A stretch of DNA of 64,000 nt. Origin: DATARH01 sp963746885 (lineage in GTDB: Bacteria > Pseudomonadota > Alphaproteobacteria > ATCC43930 > CGMCC-115725). Below are positions 37,601 through 48,536 of this stretch, piece after piece. Every line of letters starts with the position of its first letter. Position 1 is the first letter of the stretch. Under the pieces are notes generated by a model. The model was given only the letters and a program-made list of their open reading frames with translations, made no database searches and had not been told where the DNA came from. A program made the position numbers and the translations under genes. Location: assembly GCA_963746885.1 (NCBI GenBank), contig CAVVDM010000004.1, positions 310,001 through 374,000 on the forward strand. The letters run 5' to 3'.

Positions 37601-37807
37601 AACCTCCAGCGGCGAGGTCACCGAGGAGGTCATCACGTCGGGGCTGGCGCCGGGATAGAGCGTCACCACCTGGATCGTCGGGTAATCGACCTCGGGCAGC
37701 GCCGAGAGCGGCAGGAAGCGGTAGGCGACGAGGCCGACCAGCATGATCGCCGCCATCAGCAGCGAGGTCGCGACCGGCCGCAGGATGAAGAGCCGCGACG
37801 GGCTCAC
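34677..37807 (-). CDS. RND efflux transporter, MdtB-like (five frameshifts)
   Basis: First inner-membrane RND pump of the operon, about 1,040 residues when joined. It starts at GTG 37807 (MSPSRLFILRPVATSLLMAAIMLVGLVAYRFLPLSALPEVDYPTIQ), in a GTGA overlap with the adaptor frame. The proton-relay acidic pair is present in TIATGFVVDDAIVMIENISRYIEAG, and the second half begins VPKGFFP-like (IIPKGFFPVQDTGLIQGI). Breaks lie near 37168, 36890, 36700, 35412 and 35025. At each, removing one base restores family text (for example NANV|NTPKGNFDGPA). It ends GTGA with the next pump gene. MdtB/MdtC-type pumps usually act as heteromultimers. Confidence 0.82.
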
Positions 37808-39174
37808 GTTTCAACCCGAGGCTGGATCACTCGCTGCTCCGCCGCCGGTGCTGTCCGCCGTTCTGGCCGTTGCCCTGGCCGCGCGGCCGCATTTTTGCCG
37901 GGTCCGAGGCGGCCGGCGACGCAGCGCCGGGTGGGGCGGTGCCGGATGGCGGCGGCGGCGAGCCGCACCTCGGCGCCATCCTTCAGCCGATCGGCGCCGT
38001 CGGTGACGACGCGCTGGCCCGGCTGCAACCCCTTGAGGACCGCGACGCGCTGGTTGTCGCCGGGGCCGAGGGTCACCGGTTGCGCTGCGACCGTGTTATC
38101 GGGCTTGACGGCGTAGACGAAGGTCCCGGGCGCGCCGCGCTGGATCGCCGCGATCGGCACGATGTCTGCGTCGTGCAATGTGTTCACCAGCAGCCGGACG
38201 TTGACGAACTGGTTTGGAAACAGGATCTGCTCGGGATTGCTGAAGACGGCGCGCAGCTTCACAGTGCCGGTCGAGACGTCGATCTGGTTGTCGACGGTTT
38301 CGAGCATGCCGCTGTCGAGCTTGACCGTGCCGGTGCGGTCGTAGGCGGTCACCGGCAATTTGGCGCCTTCATGCAGGCGGCGCAGCACCGCGCGCAGATC
38401 GTCTTCCGGCAGGGTGAAGATCACCGAGATCGGCTGGATCTGGGTGATCACGACGAGGCCGCCGGCGTCGCCGGTCTGCACGTAGTTGCCGGCATCGACC
38501 TGGCGCAGCCCGACCCGCCCGCTGACCGGCGCGACGATGTGGCAATAGACGAGGTTGAGCTTCTGCGCGTCGACCTGCGCCATGTCGGACTGGACGGTGC
38601 CGCGGTCCTGCTGGACGAGGGCGGCCTGGGTGTCGGCGGTCTGGCGCGCGATCGAGTTCTGCGCGACCAGCGTCTTGTAGCGGGCGAAGTCGATCTCGGC
38701 GTTCTTGAGGAGTGCCTGATCCTTGGCCAATTGGCCCTCGGCCTGCTCGAGCGCGACCTGGTAGGGGCGCGGGTCGATCTGGGCGAGGAAGTCGCCCTTC
38801 TTGACCATCTGGCCTTCCTTGAAGGCGACTTCGATAAGCTGGCCGTTGATCTGGGTCTTGACCGTGACCGTGGCGAGCGGCGTCACGGTGCCGAGCGCGT
38901 TGAGCGCGATCGGCATGTCGCCCTTCGCGACCGTCGCCGTTCCGACCGGCATCGGGCCCGAGGATTGGAAGCGGCCGGTGCGGGCCGGCTGGTTGCCGGC
39001 GCGCATAATCAACCAGGTCGCCAGACCGGCGACGGCGAGCAGCACGAGCAGCAGCCACAGGACGCTGCGCAGGCCGGAACGCGGCGCCGGCGCGGTGAGC
39101 GGCCTTGTTTCCGGCTCGACGTGCTCACGGGCGCGGGGCGGCGCCAAGAGCGGCAGGGGCGGCTGGTCGTCCAT
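37804..39174 (-). CDS. RND efflux periplasmic adaptor, MdtA-like
   Basis: Membrane-fusion protein linking the RND pump to the outer-membrane factor, 456 residues as read. A single N-terminal membrane segment (GLRSVLWLLLVLLAVAGLATWLIM, about 35-58) anchors it. The lipoyl half-motifs (VTVKTQINGQLIEVAFKEGQMVKKGDFLAQIDPRPY and LNLVYCHIVAPVSGRVGLRQVDAGNYV) flank a coiled-coil hairpin. The last 45 residues look out of frame. After GAEVRLAAA the next frame gives a low-complexity tail typical of MdtA proteins (GQGNGQNGGQHRRRSSE) with its stop at 37827. The true end is therefore probably 37827, after one extra base near 37950. It is the first gene of the operon. Confidence 0.87.
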   Translation of the reverse strand: MDDQPPLPLLAPPRAREHVEPETRPLTAPAPRSGLRSVLWLLLVLLAVAGLATWLIMRAGNQPARTGRFQSSGPMPVGTATVAKGDMPIALNALGTVTPLATVTVKTQINGQLIEVAFKEGQMVKKGDFLAQIDPRPYQVALEQAEGQLAKDQALLKNAEIDFARYKTLVAQNSIARQTADTQAALVQQDRGTVQSDMAQVDAQKLNLVYCHIVAPVSGRVGLRQVDAGNYVQTGDAGGLVVITQIQPISVIFTLPEDDLRAVLRRLHEGAKLPVTAYDRTGTVKLDSGMLETVDNQIDVSTGTVKLRAVFSNPEQILFPNQFVNVRLLVNTLHDADIVPIAAIQRGAPGTFVYAVKPDNTVAAQPVTLGPGDNQRVAVLKGLQPGQRVVTDGADRLKDGAEVRLAAAAIRHRPTRRCVAGRLGPGKNAAARPGQRPERRTAPAAEQRVIQPRVET

Positions 39175-39454
39175 GCCCGGCTACAGGCGGCCGGGCAGCA
39201 GCGGCGCCATATTGGCGCGGGGCGGCTGTGCAGTGGTCATTGCTCTCGCCATGCCAAGAGTTTACGGCGCGACATGCCGAAGCCTCCCCGTGCGCTGCGC
39301 GCGGCCCGCATCGGGTATGCGCCGGCACCGGCCGAGAGTGCGGCGGCGCGGCCCGCCCGGCAACGACAAACCGGCAAACGCCGAAAAGGCTCTTTCGTCC
39401 GGCCGCCGCATCGTCTCAAATGGCCGATCCCGAATGATGGCGCGTGGAGCGGCG

Positions 39455-41143
39455 ATGGCGACCAACCTTCCCCTGTTGAGCGGCGGCCAGCTGGTGGTTG
39501 CTGCGTTGCGCGCGCACGGCGTCGAGATGGCGTTCAGCGTCGCCGGCGAGAGCTATCTCGAAGTGCTCGACGCCCTCTATGACGCGCCCGAGATCCGCCT
39601 CGTCACCTGCCGCCAGGAAAGCGGCGCGGCGTTCATGGCGGAAGCCTACGGCAAGCTGACCGGCAAGCCCGGCGTGCTGCTGGTGACGCGCGGCCCCGGC
39701 GCCTGCAACGCCTCGGTCGGGGTGCATACCGCGTTTCAGGATTCGACGCCGATGGTCGTGCTGGTCGGCCAGGTGGCGCGCTACCAGATCGACCGCGAGG
39801 CCTTCCAGGAGGTCGATTTCCGCAAGATGTACGCGCCGCTCGCCAAATGGGTGACGCAGATCGACATGGCCGAGCGCATCCCCGAGCTGATGAACCAGGC
39901 GTTTCAGGTGGCGATTTCGGGCCGGCCCGGGCCGGTCGTGGTGGCGCTGCCGGAGGACATGCTGCGCGACCGCCGCGCCGCCGACATCGTCGGCCCCTAC
40001 CGTGCGGTGCACGCCCATCCCGGCGCCGCCGACCTGGCCGAAATGCGCCGGCTCCTCGCCGCCGCCGAGCGGCCGATCATGCTGGTCGGCGGCGGCGGCT
40101 GGACGGACGCCGCCTGCGCCGACATCGCCCGCTTTGCGCAAGCCAACGAATTGCCGGTGTGCTGTTCGTTCCGCCGCCAGGACATCATGGACAACCGGCT
40201 GTCGGGCTTTGTCGGCGACCTCGGGACCGGCGCCGCGCCGGCCTTGGTGGCGCGCTTCAAGGCCGCGGATCTGGTGCTGGCGGTCGGCGCGCGGATCGGC
40301 GAGATCACCTCGCAATCCTATACGCTGCTCGGGGTGCCCGATCCCGGCAAGACGCTCATCCATGTGCATGCCGCCGCCGAGGAGTTGGGGCGGGTATTCC
40401 GCCCGACTTTGGCGATCCAGTCGGGCATGGCTGAATTCGCTGCGGCGGCTGCAGCATTGTCCCCGGTTCCGGCGCCGCGCTGGCGCGACTGGCGGGCGGC
40501 GGCGCGCGCCGAGTACGAGGCCGGGCTGATGCCGACCCCGTTCGAGCCGGTGCCGGCGCTCGATCTCGGCCGGGTCATGACGTGGCTGCGCGGGCGTTTG
40601 CCGGACGACGCGATCGTCACCTCGGACGCCGGCAATTTCAGCGGCTGGCCCAACCGCTTCCTGCAATACCGCAGGCCCGGCCGCCAGCTCGGCCCGACCT
40701 CGGGCGCGATGGGCTATGGCGTGCCTTCGGCGATCGCCGCCAGCCTCGTGCATCCCGGCCGGATCGTCGTCGGTTTTTGCGGCGACGGCGGCTTTCTGAT
40801 GACCGGGCAGGAGCTGGCGACGGCGATCGGCGCCGGGGCGGCGCCGATCATCCTCGTCTTCAACAATGCGATGTACGGCACGATCCGCATGCACCAGGAA
40901 CGCCGCTATCCCGGCCGGGTCGTCGGCACCGCGCTGAAGAACCCCGATTTCGCGGCGCTCGCCGCCGCCTATGGCGCGTTCAGCGCCACCGTCAGCCGCA
41001 CCGAGGAGTTCGCGCCCGCTTTCGAGGCGGCGGTTGCCGCCCGCCGGCCTGCGATCATCGAGTTGCGGATGGACCCGGAGGTCATCACCACGCGCACGAC
41101 GCTGTCGGCATTGCGCCGCCAGGCGGCAGCGGCGAGGGCCTGA
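39455..41143 (+). CDS. Thiamine-pyrophosphate enzyme, acetolactate-synthase-like
   Basis: A 562-residue three-domain TPP enzyme. The N-terminal pyrimidine-binding domain has the catalytic Glu in CRQESGAAFMAEAYGKLTGKPGV. The central domain carries the PIMLVGGGGWTDA segment, and the C-terminal PP domain has the TPP motif GDGGFLMTGQELATAIGAGAAPIILVFNNAMYG. Several starts are possible; ATG 39455 has GGAG five bases upstream. Lack of a linked small subunit and of other ilv genes argues against a biosynthetic acetolactate synthase. It is more likely a decarboxylase or lyase for a 2-oxo acid. It is divergent from the efflux operon. Confidence 0.85.
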   Translation: MATNLPLLSGGQLVVAALRAHGVEMAFSVAGESYLEVLDALYDAPEIRLVTCRQESGAAFMAEAYGKLTGKPGVLLVTRGPGACNASVGVHTAFQDSTPMVVLVGQVARYQIDREAFQEVDFRKMYAPLAKWVTQIDMAERIPELMNQAFQVAISGRPGPVVVALPEDMLRDRRAADIVGPYRAVHAHPGAADLAEMRRLLAAAERPIMLVGGGGWTDAACADIARFAQANELPVCCSFRRQDIMDNRLSGFVGDLGTGAAPALVARFKAADLVLAVGARIGEITSQSYTLLGVPDPGKTLIHVHAAAEELGRVFRPTLAIQSGMAEFAAAAAALSPVPAPRWRDWRAAARAEYEAGLMPTPFEPVPALDLGRVMTWLRGRLPDDAIVTSDAGNFSGWPNRFLQYRRPGRQLGPTSGAMGYGVPSAIAASLVHPGRIVVGFCGDGGFLMTGQELATAIGAGAAPIILVFNNAMYGTIRMHQERRYPGRVVGTALKNPDFAALAAAYGAFSATVSRTEEFAPAFEAAVAARRPAIIELRMDPEVITTRTTLSALRRQAAAARA

Positions 41144-41146
41144 GAC

Positions 41147-41909
41147 ATGGCGCAGATCGCCAGCCAGAGCTGGCAGGCCGAGCGCTACGCCACGGCCGGG
41201 GCGTTCGTGCCGGCGCTCGGAGGGCCGGTCGTCGAACTGCTCGATCCCCGCCCCGGCGAGCGCATTCTCGATCTCGGCTGCGGCGACGGCGTGCTGACCG
41301 AAAAGCTTGCCGCGTCCGGCGCCACGGTCGTCGCGGTCGATGCCGCGCCCGATCTCGTCGCCGCGGCGCGGGCGAAGGGGCTCGACGCACGCCTGATGGA
41401 CGGGCAAAGGCTCGCCTTCGCCGGCGAGTTTGACGCCGTATTCTCGAATGCTGCGATGCATTGGATGCGCGATGCCGATGCGGTCATCGCCGGGGTGCGC
41501 CGCGCGTTGAAGCCGGGCGGCCGGTTCGTCGGCGAGATGGGCGGCCACGGCAACATCGCGGCGGTGATCGTCGCGCTGAGCGCGGTCTTGGCGCGGCGCG
41601 GCCTCGACGCACAGCGCTGCAACCCATTCTACTTCCCGACCGCGGAAGCGTATCGCGCGCGGCTCGAAGCCGCCGGGTTCACGGTCGAAGACATCCGCAT
41701 CATCCCGCGCCCGACCGTATTGCCGACTGGCATCGAGCCCTGGCTCGACGCGTTTTGCGAAGACTTTCTCGGCGCGGTGCCGGAGGACGACCGCGTCGCG
41801 CGCCCGCAGCGAGACCGCCGCGCTGCTGCGGCCGGTCCTGGTCGCCGAGGACGGGCGCTGGATCGCCGATTACGTGCGGCTGCGCTTTCGCGCGGTGCGG
41901 GACGGCTGA
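41147..41909 (+). CDS. Class I SAM-dependent methyltransferase (frameshift near 41800)
   Basis: About 254 residues. The AdoMet-binding motif I is ERILDLGCGDGVLTEKLA, followed by an acidic residue after VVAVDAAPDLVAAA and motif post-I/II text (FDAVFSNAAMHWMRDADAVIAGVRRALKPGGRFVGEMGG), which resembles trans-aconitate 2-methyltransferase-like proteins. Up to LGAVPEDDR the frame from ATG 41147 fits. After that the next frame gives the expected tail SETAALLRPVLVAEDGRWIADYVRLRFRAVRDG ending at TGA 41909. It lies three bases after the TPP-enzyme stop, so it is co-transcribed. The substrate is unknown. Confidence 0.8.
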
Positions 41910-41930
41910 CGCCGCCCCGCACCGGAGCGG

Positions 41931-43158
41931 CTACAGCACGCCTTCGCTCTTCAGGCTGGCGAACTCACCGGCGCTGATGCCGAGCCAGTTCTCCAGCACC
42001 TCGGCGCCGTCTTGCCCGAGCGCGTGGGTGCCCTTCAAGCGCACCGTCTGACCGTCGATGCGCACCGGCCAGGTGGCCATCTTGTCGTCGCCGTTGTGGT
42101 GGTGCACCTGCTGCATGAAGCCGCGCTGTTCGAAGTCCGGCTCGTTCTGCAGTTCCATCGTGTCGAACACCGCGCCGGCCGGCACGCCGATCGCGATCAG
42201 CTTCTCCATCGCGTCGCGCTTGTCGTGCTGCGAGGTCCACTCGCCGATGATGCGGTCGAGTTCGTCGCTGTTCTGGACCCGCGTCTCGCCGGTCGCAAAG
42301 CGCGGATCCTCGATCAGATCCTCGCGCCCGACCAATTTTGCCAGCCGCGTCCAGTGCTCGGGATTGGCGCGGCTCGTCGTGATGTAGAGGTAGTCGTTGG
42401 GACCGCCGCCCTTCGCCGGGTAGAGGCCAGCCGGCGAGTTGTTGCCGGCGCTGGGCTTGGCGCCGCGGCGCTGCGCCGGCTTGCCGGTGCGCATCATCGT
42501 CGCAAAGCAGGTGCGCATGTAGTGGACCATCGCGTCCTGCATCGCCAATTCGAGCAGCCGGCCCTGGCCGGTGCGGTTGCGCTCGTGCAGGGCGCCGAGG
42601 ATCGTCGCCGACATCAGCATGCCGGTGCCGGTGTCGCCGAAGGAGAGGCCGGGCTTGACCGGCGGCTGGTCGGGCCAGCCGGTGACGCTGATCGGGCCGC
42701 CGGCGGCCTGCGCGATCATGTCGAAGGCCAGCCCCTTCGCGTGCGGGCTGCCCGGCGGCGAAGCCCTTGATGCGGCAATAGATGATGCCGGGGTTGATCT
42801 TCTTGACCGCCTCGTAGTCGAGCCCGAGGCGCTCGATCGTGCCGGGCGCCATGTTCTCGGCCGTCACGTCGGCCTTTTTCAGCATGTTCTTGACGATCTC
42901 CAAGCCCTTCGGCGACTTGAGGTTGATCGCCAGCGACTTCTTGTTGACGTTGAACTGGCGGAAATACCAGGGATCGTCGTCCGGCTTGCCGGGCCGCAGG
43001 CGGCGGCCGGGGTCGCCGCGCCCCGGGTTCTCGATCTTGACGACCTCGGCGCCGAACCAGGCGAGCACCTCGGTGCAGGTGGTGCCCGCCTCGAACTGGG
43101 TGAAATCCACCACCTTGACGCCTTGCAGAAAGTTGAAATCCTGGGTGTTTCCACTCAT
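41931..43158 (-). CDS. Family III CoA-transferase, CaiB/BaiF type (frameshift near 42760)
   Basis: About 408 residues when joined. The N-terminus (LQGVKVVDFTQFEAGTTCTEVLAWFGAEVVKIENPGRGDPGR) and FNVNKKSLAINLKSPKGLEIVKNMLKKADVTAENMAPGTIERLGLDYE are classic for family III CoA-transferases such as formyl-CoA:oxalate CoA-transferase. The text leaves frame after YCRIKGFA and resumes as GSPHAKGLAFDMIAQAAGGPISVTG, which contains the catalytic Asp region. The remainder (DTGTGMLMSATILGALHERNRTGQGRLLELAMQDAMVHYM) is uninterrupted. It transfers CoA between carboxylic acids; the donor and acceptor here are unknown. Confidence 0.84.
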
Positions 43159-43383
43159 TGCCCGTCCCTCCCGATGAGCGAATTGACGAATTGACTGGCG
43201 CGCAGCGTGCGCCTTATCGCGCGAGGCCGCAACGCCTTCCGGCTGTTCGGGCTGCCGCCCTCATATGCCGGGCGCTCGGCTCGCCGGGCCGCCCCGCAAA
43301 TGACTCGGCGCATCTCGACAAAAGTCTACATCCGCGGGCTCTTTTGCGCGGTACGGTCACGCCCGGACGACGTTGGCCAAGCG

Positions 43384-44343
43384 ATGTGCGCAGAAATTTC
43401 CTCGTCGGACGGCACGGGATTAATCGCTTCCGTCGGCATGCGGGGCCGCCCCGAGTATGTGCCGCGGCAGGTCTTCCCGGTAGACCCCAAACGACCTGAG
43501 CCCTATCGCCTGCGGCTGGCGCGGTACGCCGTGCTGGCGCAAGACATCAACTTCTGGGCCGCGCACGCAGCACGGGTCGGCGGGGCGCTTGCGCTGCTGG
43601 ATGTGGGCTGTGGCTGGGGCCCGTTGCTGTGTCAGCTTGAAGCTGAGCCGAACTTCAATAGTCTGCACATATCGGGAGCCGATCTGGCGGATAACGTCCT
43701 CTACAAGCGCGAGCTTTACCGCGAGTTTTTCGTTGGCGATCTGACCCAGGGCTATCCCGCGATAGCGGCAGATCGCTATGATATCGTTGTTTGCGAACAG
43801 GTTTTAGAGCACCTTGATACGCTCGATGCGGCGATCGCGACGCTCGCACGCGTTGCGCGCCCCGGCGGCATCATTGTGATCGGGGTGCCGATTTTCGTTC
43901 CACCGCTGGATCTCGCCCGCAAACATCTGGTTCCCTGGCTGCGACGAGTTTTCTCTCTCGGGTCAACCGCCAGTCATCAACAAGCATTTTCTTTAAGTTC
44001 TTTTGTTGGTCTCATAAAGCACAATCCCGGGCTGCAGGTCATCAACGCTCGCGGCTTCCGAATCATCTCGGGCGGTTTGCTGCGTCGCTTGGAGAATTAC
44101 AGCTGGTGGTGGCGGTTCAATCGCCGGCTTGGCGAGTTGCTGCCGGCTTTGTGCATCGAAGCACAGATTATTCTCGTCAAAGTGACCAATGATATTGGCG
44201 CTCGGCCAAAGCGTGTCCGCAGACTCCGGTCATCGCACAAAGTAATAGATTTACCGATGTATCCGGTATTTCACTATACAGGATTGACAATGCTGTTAAT
44301 GTGGCTGGCGTACTCGGTCTTCTGCGCGCTGAAGGGACTGTGA
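43384..44343 (+). CDS. SAM-dependent methyltransferase with C-terminal membrane anchor
   Basis: About 319 residues from ATG 43384; ATG 43438 (MRGRPEYVPRQ) is an alternative and neither has a strong ribosome site. Motif I is ALALLDVGCGWGPLLCQLEAE, and YDIVVCEQVLEHLDTLDAAIATLARVARPGGIIVIGVP matches the Methyltransf_11 group. The C-terminus ends in a hydrophobic segment (YTGLTMLLMWLAYSVFCAL), which suggests membrane attachment, as in enzymes acting on lipid-linked glycans. The last 150 bases are clearly less GC-rich than neighbouring genes, a possible sign of transfer. A strong inverted repeat follows the stop. Confidence 0.72.
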   Translation: MCAEISSSDGTGLIASVGMRGRPEYVPRQVFPVDPKRPEPYRLRLARYAVLAQDINFWAAHAARVGGALALLDVGCGWGPLLCQLEAEPNFNSLHISGADLADNVLYKRELYREFFVGDLTQGYPAIAADRYDIVVCEQVLEHLDTLDAAIATLARVARPGGIIVIGVPIFVPPLDLARKHLVPWLRRVFSLGSTASHQQAFSLSSFVGLIKHNPGLQVINARGFRIISGGLLRRLENYSWWWRFNRRLGELLPALCIEAQIILVKVTNDIGARPKRVRRLRSSHKVIDLPMYPVFHYTGLTMLLMWLAYSVFCALKGL

Positions 44344-44413
44344 TCGGGGTAAGCCAGCCCTATTGCTCCCCGGTTGGGGATGCTCCAGTCGAGCGGTTTT
44401 CCGGACGCGGCCG

Positions 44414-44440
44414 GCCTCCGGGGGCGCACCCCCCGGAGGC
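44414..44440. terminator. Strong inverted repeat between convergent genes
   Basis: An 11-bp perfect stem (GCCTCCGGGGG / CCCCCGGAGGC) with a 5-base loop lies between the methyltransferase end and the end of the quinone oxidoreductase. No T run. It probably serves both directions. Confidence 0.55.
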
Positions 44441-44457
44441 GCAAATGATCGAGCCGG

Positions 44458-45432
44458 CTACACGGTAAACACGGTCGAGCCGGTGGTCTTGCGGTCTTGC
44501 AGGTCGCGATGCGCCTGGGCGGCGTCGCGCAGCGCGTAGGTCTGGTTGATCGCCAGCTTGACGGCGCCCTTGCGCACGACGTCGAACAACTCGCCCGATG
44601 CGGTGAGCAAATCTTCGCGGCTTGCGGTGTAGGTGTTGAGGGTCGGGCGGGTCACGAACAGCGAGCCCTTGGCCGCCAGGATGCCGAGATCGACCGGCGG
44701 CACCGCCCCGGAGGACTGCCCGAACAGCGCCATCAGCCCCAGCGGCGCGATGCAGTCGAGCGATTTGAAGAACGTATCCTTGCCGACCGAATCATAGACG
44801 ACCGGCAATTTCTTGCCGCCGGTGATCTCGTTGACCCGGGCGACGAAATCCTCGCTGCGGTAGTTGATCGGGTGGTCGCAGCCGTTGGCCTTGGCGAGCG
44901 CGGCCTTCTGCGCGTCGCCGACGGTGCCGATCACGGTGGCGCCGAGATGCTTGGCCCATTGGCAGACGATCAGCCCGACCCCGCCGGCGGCGGCGTGGAT
45001 GAGGATCGTCTCGCCCGGCTTTACGACATGGGTGCGGCGGATCAGGTACCACGCGGTCATGCCCTTCAGCATCATCGCCGCGGCTTGGGTGTCGGTGATG
45101 CCGTCGGGCACCGGCACCAGCCGGTCGGCCGGCATGACCCGCGCCTCGCTATAGGCGCCGAGGGGGCCGCCGGCATAGGCGACGCGGTCGCCGGGCTTGA
45201 GGCCGCTGACCCCCGGCCCGACCTCCTCGACGATCCCGGCCGCCTCGGAGCCGAGCCCGCTCGGCATCGGCATCGGGTAGAGCCCGCTGCGCTGGTAGGT
45301 GTCGATGTAATTGAGCCCGACCGCGGTGTGCTTGAGCCGCACCTGGCCCGGCCCCGGCTTGCCGACCTCGACCTGCTGCCAGTCCAGCACCTCGGGGCCG
45401 CCGGTCTTCGCAAAACGGATCGCCTGCACCAT
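44458..45432 (-). CDS. NAD(P)H:quinone oxidoreductase, MDR family (Qor-like)
   Basis: A 324-residue zinc-free medium-chain reductase. The N-terminus MVQAIRFAKTGGPEVLDWQQVEVGKPGPGQVRLKHTAVGLNYIDTYQRSGLYPMPMP is that of quinone oxidoreductase (Qor). The NADPH-binding Rossmann motif is HAAAGGVGLIVCQWAKHLGATVIGTVG, and ATREDLLTASGELFDVV-like text follows. It reduces quinones or small enones with NADPH in the cytoplasm. It lies 35 bases downstream of ogt's stop on the same strand, which would allow joint transcription. Confidence 0.9.
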   Translation of the reverse strand: MVQAIRFAKTGGPEVLDWQQVEVGKPGPGQVRLKHTAVGLNYIDTYQRSGLYPMPMPSGLGSEAAGIVEEVGPGVSGLKPGDRVAYAGGPLGAYSEARVMPADRLVPVPDGITDTQAAAMMLKGMTAWYLIRRTHVVKPGETILIHAAAGGVGLIVCQWAKHLGATVIGTVGDAQKAALAKANGCDHPINYRSEDFVARVNEITGGKKLPVVYDSVGKDTFFKSLDCIAPLGLMALFGQSSGAVPPVDLGILAAKGSLFVTRPTLNTYTASREDLLTASGELFDVVRKGAVKLAINQTYALRDAAQAHRDLQDRKTTGSTVFTV

Positions 45433-45467
45433 TGCCCTACCCTCCAGGATGAGTTGTGCGGTGGGTT

Positions 45468-45917
45468 TTAGCCGAGTGTGCCTTCGAGCGCGAGCAGGCG
45501 CTGTTTGGTGGCGAGCCCGCCCGCGCCGCTATAGCCGCCGAGCCCGCCCTTGGCCAGCACGCGGTGGCACGGAATGACGATCGGGATCGGGTTTCTGCCG
45601 CAGGCCCGCCCGACCGCGCGCGGCGCCGAACCGATTGCGGCGGCGAGGTCGCCGTAGCAGCGCGTCTCGCCGTAGGGGATCTGCTGCATCGCATTCCACA
45701 CGCGCGTCTCGAACGGCGACCCCGCCGGCCGCAGCGGCAGGTCGAACCGGCTGAGGGTTCCGTCGAAATAGGCCGCGAGTTGGCGCGCCGCCTCGGCGAG
45801 GAGTGCGCTGCCGTTGCCGGCGGGAGAGCCGTCTTCCCAGCGGATCGCGATGATCGCCTCGTCCGCTTCGTCGATCGTCAATTGCCCTACGGGGCTGGGG
45901 ATGGACAGGGAAGGCAT
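45468..45917 (-). CDS. ogt: Methylated-DNA-[protein]-cysteine S-methyltransferase
   Basis: A 149-residue suicide repair protein that moves the alkyl group from O6-alkylguanine to its own cysteine. The active-site motif IPCHRVLAKGGLGGYSGAGGLATKQRLLALEG is complete, and the DNA-binding helix-turn-helix region SPFETRVWNAMQQIPYGETRCYGDLAAAIGSAPRAVGRACGRNP precedes it. The length fits the stand-alone Ogt type without an Ada domain. It lies 28 bases downstream of the YyaL-type gene. Confidence 0.92.
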   Translation of the reverse strand: MPSLSIPSPVGQLTIDEADEAIIAIRWEDGSPAGNGSALLAEAARQLAAYFDGTLSRFDLPLRPAGSPFETRVWNAMQQIPYGETRCYGDLAAAIGSAPRAVGRACGRNPIPIVIPCHRVLAKGGLGGYSGAGGLATKQRLLALEGTLG

Positions 45918-45945
45918 CGCCGCTTCTCGGAACGTTTAGCGAACA

Positions 45946-47978
<2,033 letters not shown>

Positions 47979-48123
47979 TCTCCGCCGGGCCGATTGCGTG
48001 GCAACCGCCGGCTGCGATGTGTTGCCGCGCGCGGCGCGACAGGGTACGGTTCTGTCTCCATCTTGGATGCAAACTGGCGGATTGCCAGAGGCGCTCCGCC
48101 GTTCGTGCGACAGGAGACAGCAA

Positions 48124-48483
48124 ATGTCAGATACGCCCGCCGACCCGCGGCTGTTCTACGAGCACCACGTGTTCATGTGCACCAATACCCGGGCGGCGGG
48201 GCATCCGCGCGGTTCCTGCATCGCGCGCGCCGAAGCGGCCGGCGGGGTCGAGAAGCTGCGCGGCTATATGCGCGAAAAGGCGAAGCAGATGGGGATCGAG
48301 AGCATCCGCTGCAACGCCGCCGGCTGCCTCGACCGCTGCGAGCTCGGCCCCAACCTGGTCATCTACCCCGAGGGCGTGTGGTATCGCTATGAGAACACCG
48401 CCGACCTCGACGAGATCCTCGAAACCCACGTCAAGAACGGCGGCCGGGTCGCCCGGCTGATGTTGCAGCCGGACCAGAAATAG
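48124..48483 (+). CDS. (2Fe-2S) thioredoxin-like ferredoxin
   Basis: A 119-residue soluble protein from ATG 48124, preceded by AGGAGA. The four cysteines expected for the thioredoxin-like 2Fe-2S fold are visible: C in FMCTNTR, C in RGSCIARA, then IRCNAAGCLDRCELGPNLVIYPEGVWY. It belongs to the CbiW/Shethna-like ferredoxin group. An electron-transfer role is known for the family, but the partner is not evident here. It stands alone upstream of mnmE. Confidence 0.88.
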   Translation: MSDTPADPRLFYEHHVFMCTNTRAAGHPRGSCIARAEAAGGVEKLRGYMREKAKQMGIESIRCNAAGCLDRCELGPNLVIYPEGVWYRYENTADLDEILETHVKNGGRVARLMLQPDQK

Positions 48484-48536
48484 CCGACGCACGGCCCCTC
48501 GCCCGGTCTGCGTCAACGACTGGTCGGCGTCAACGA

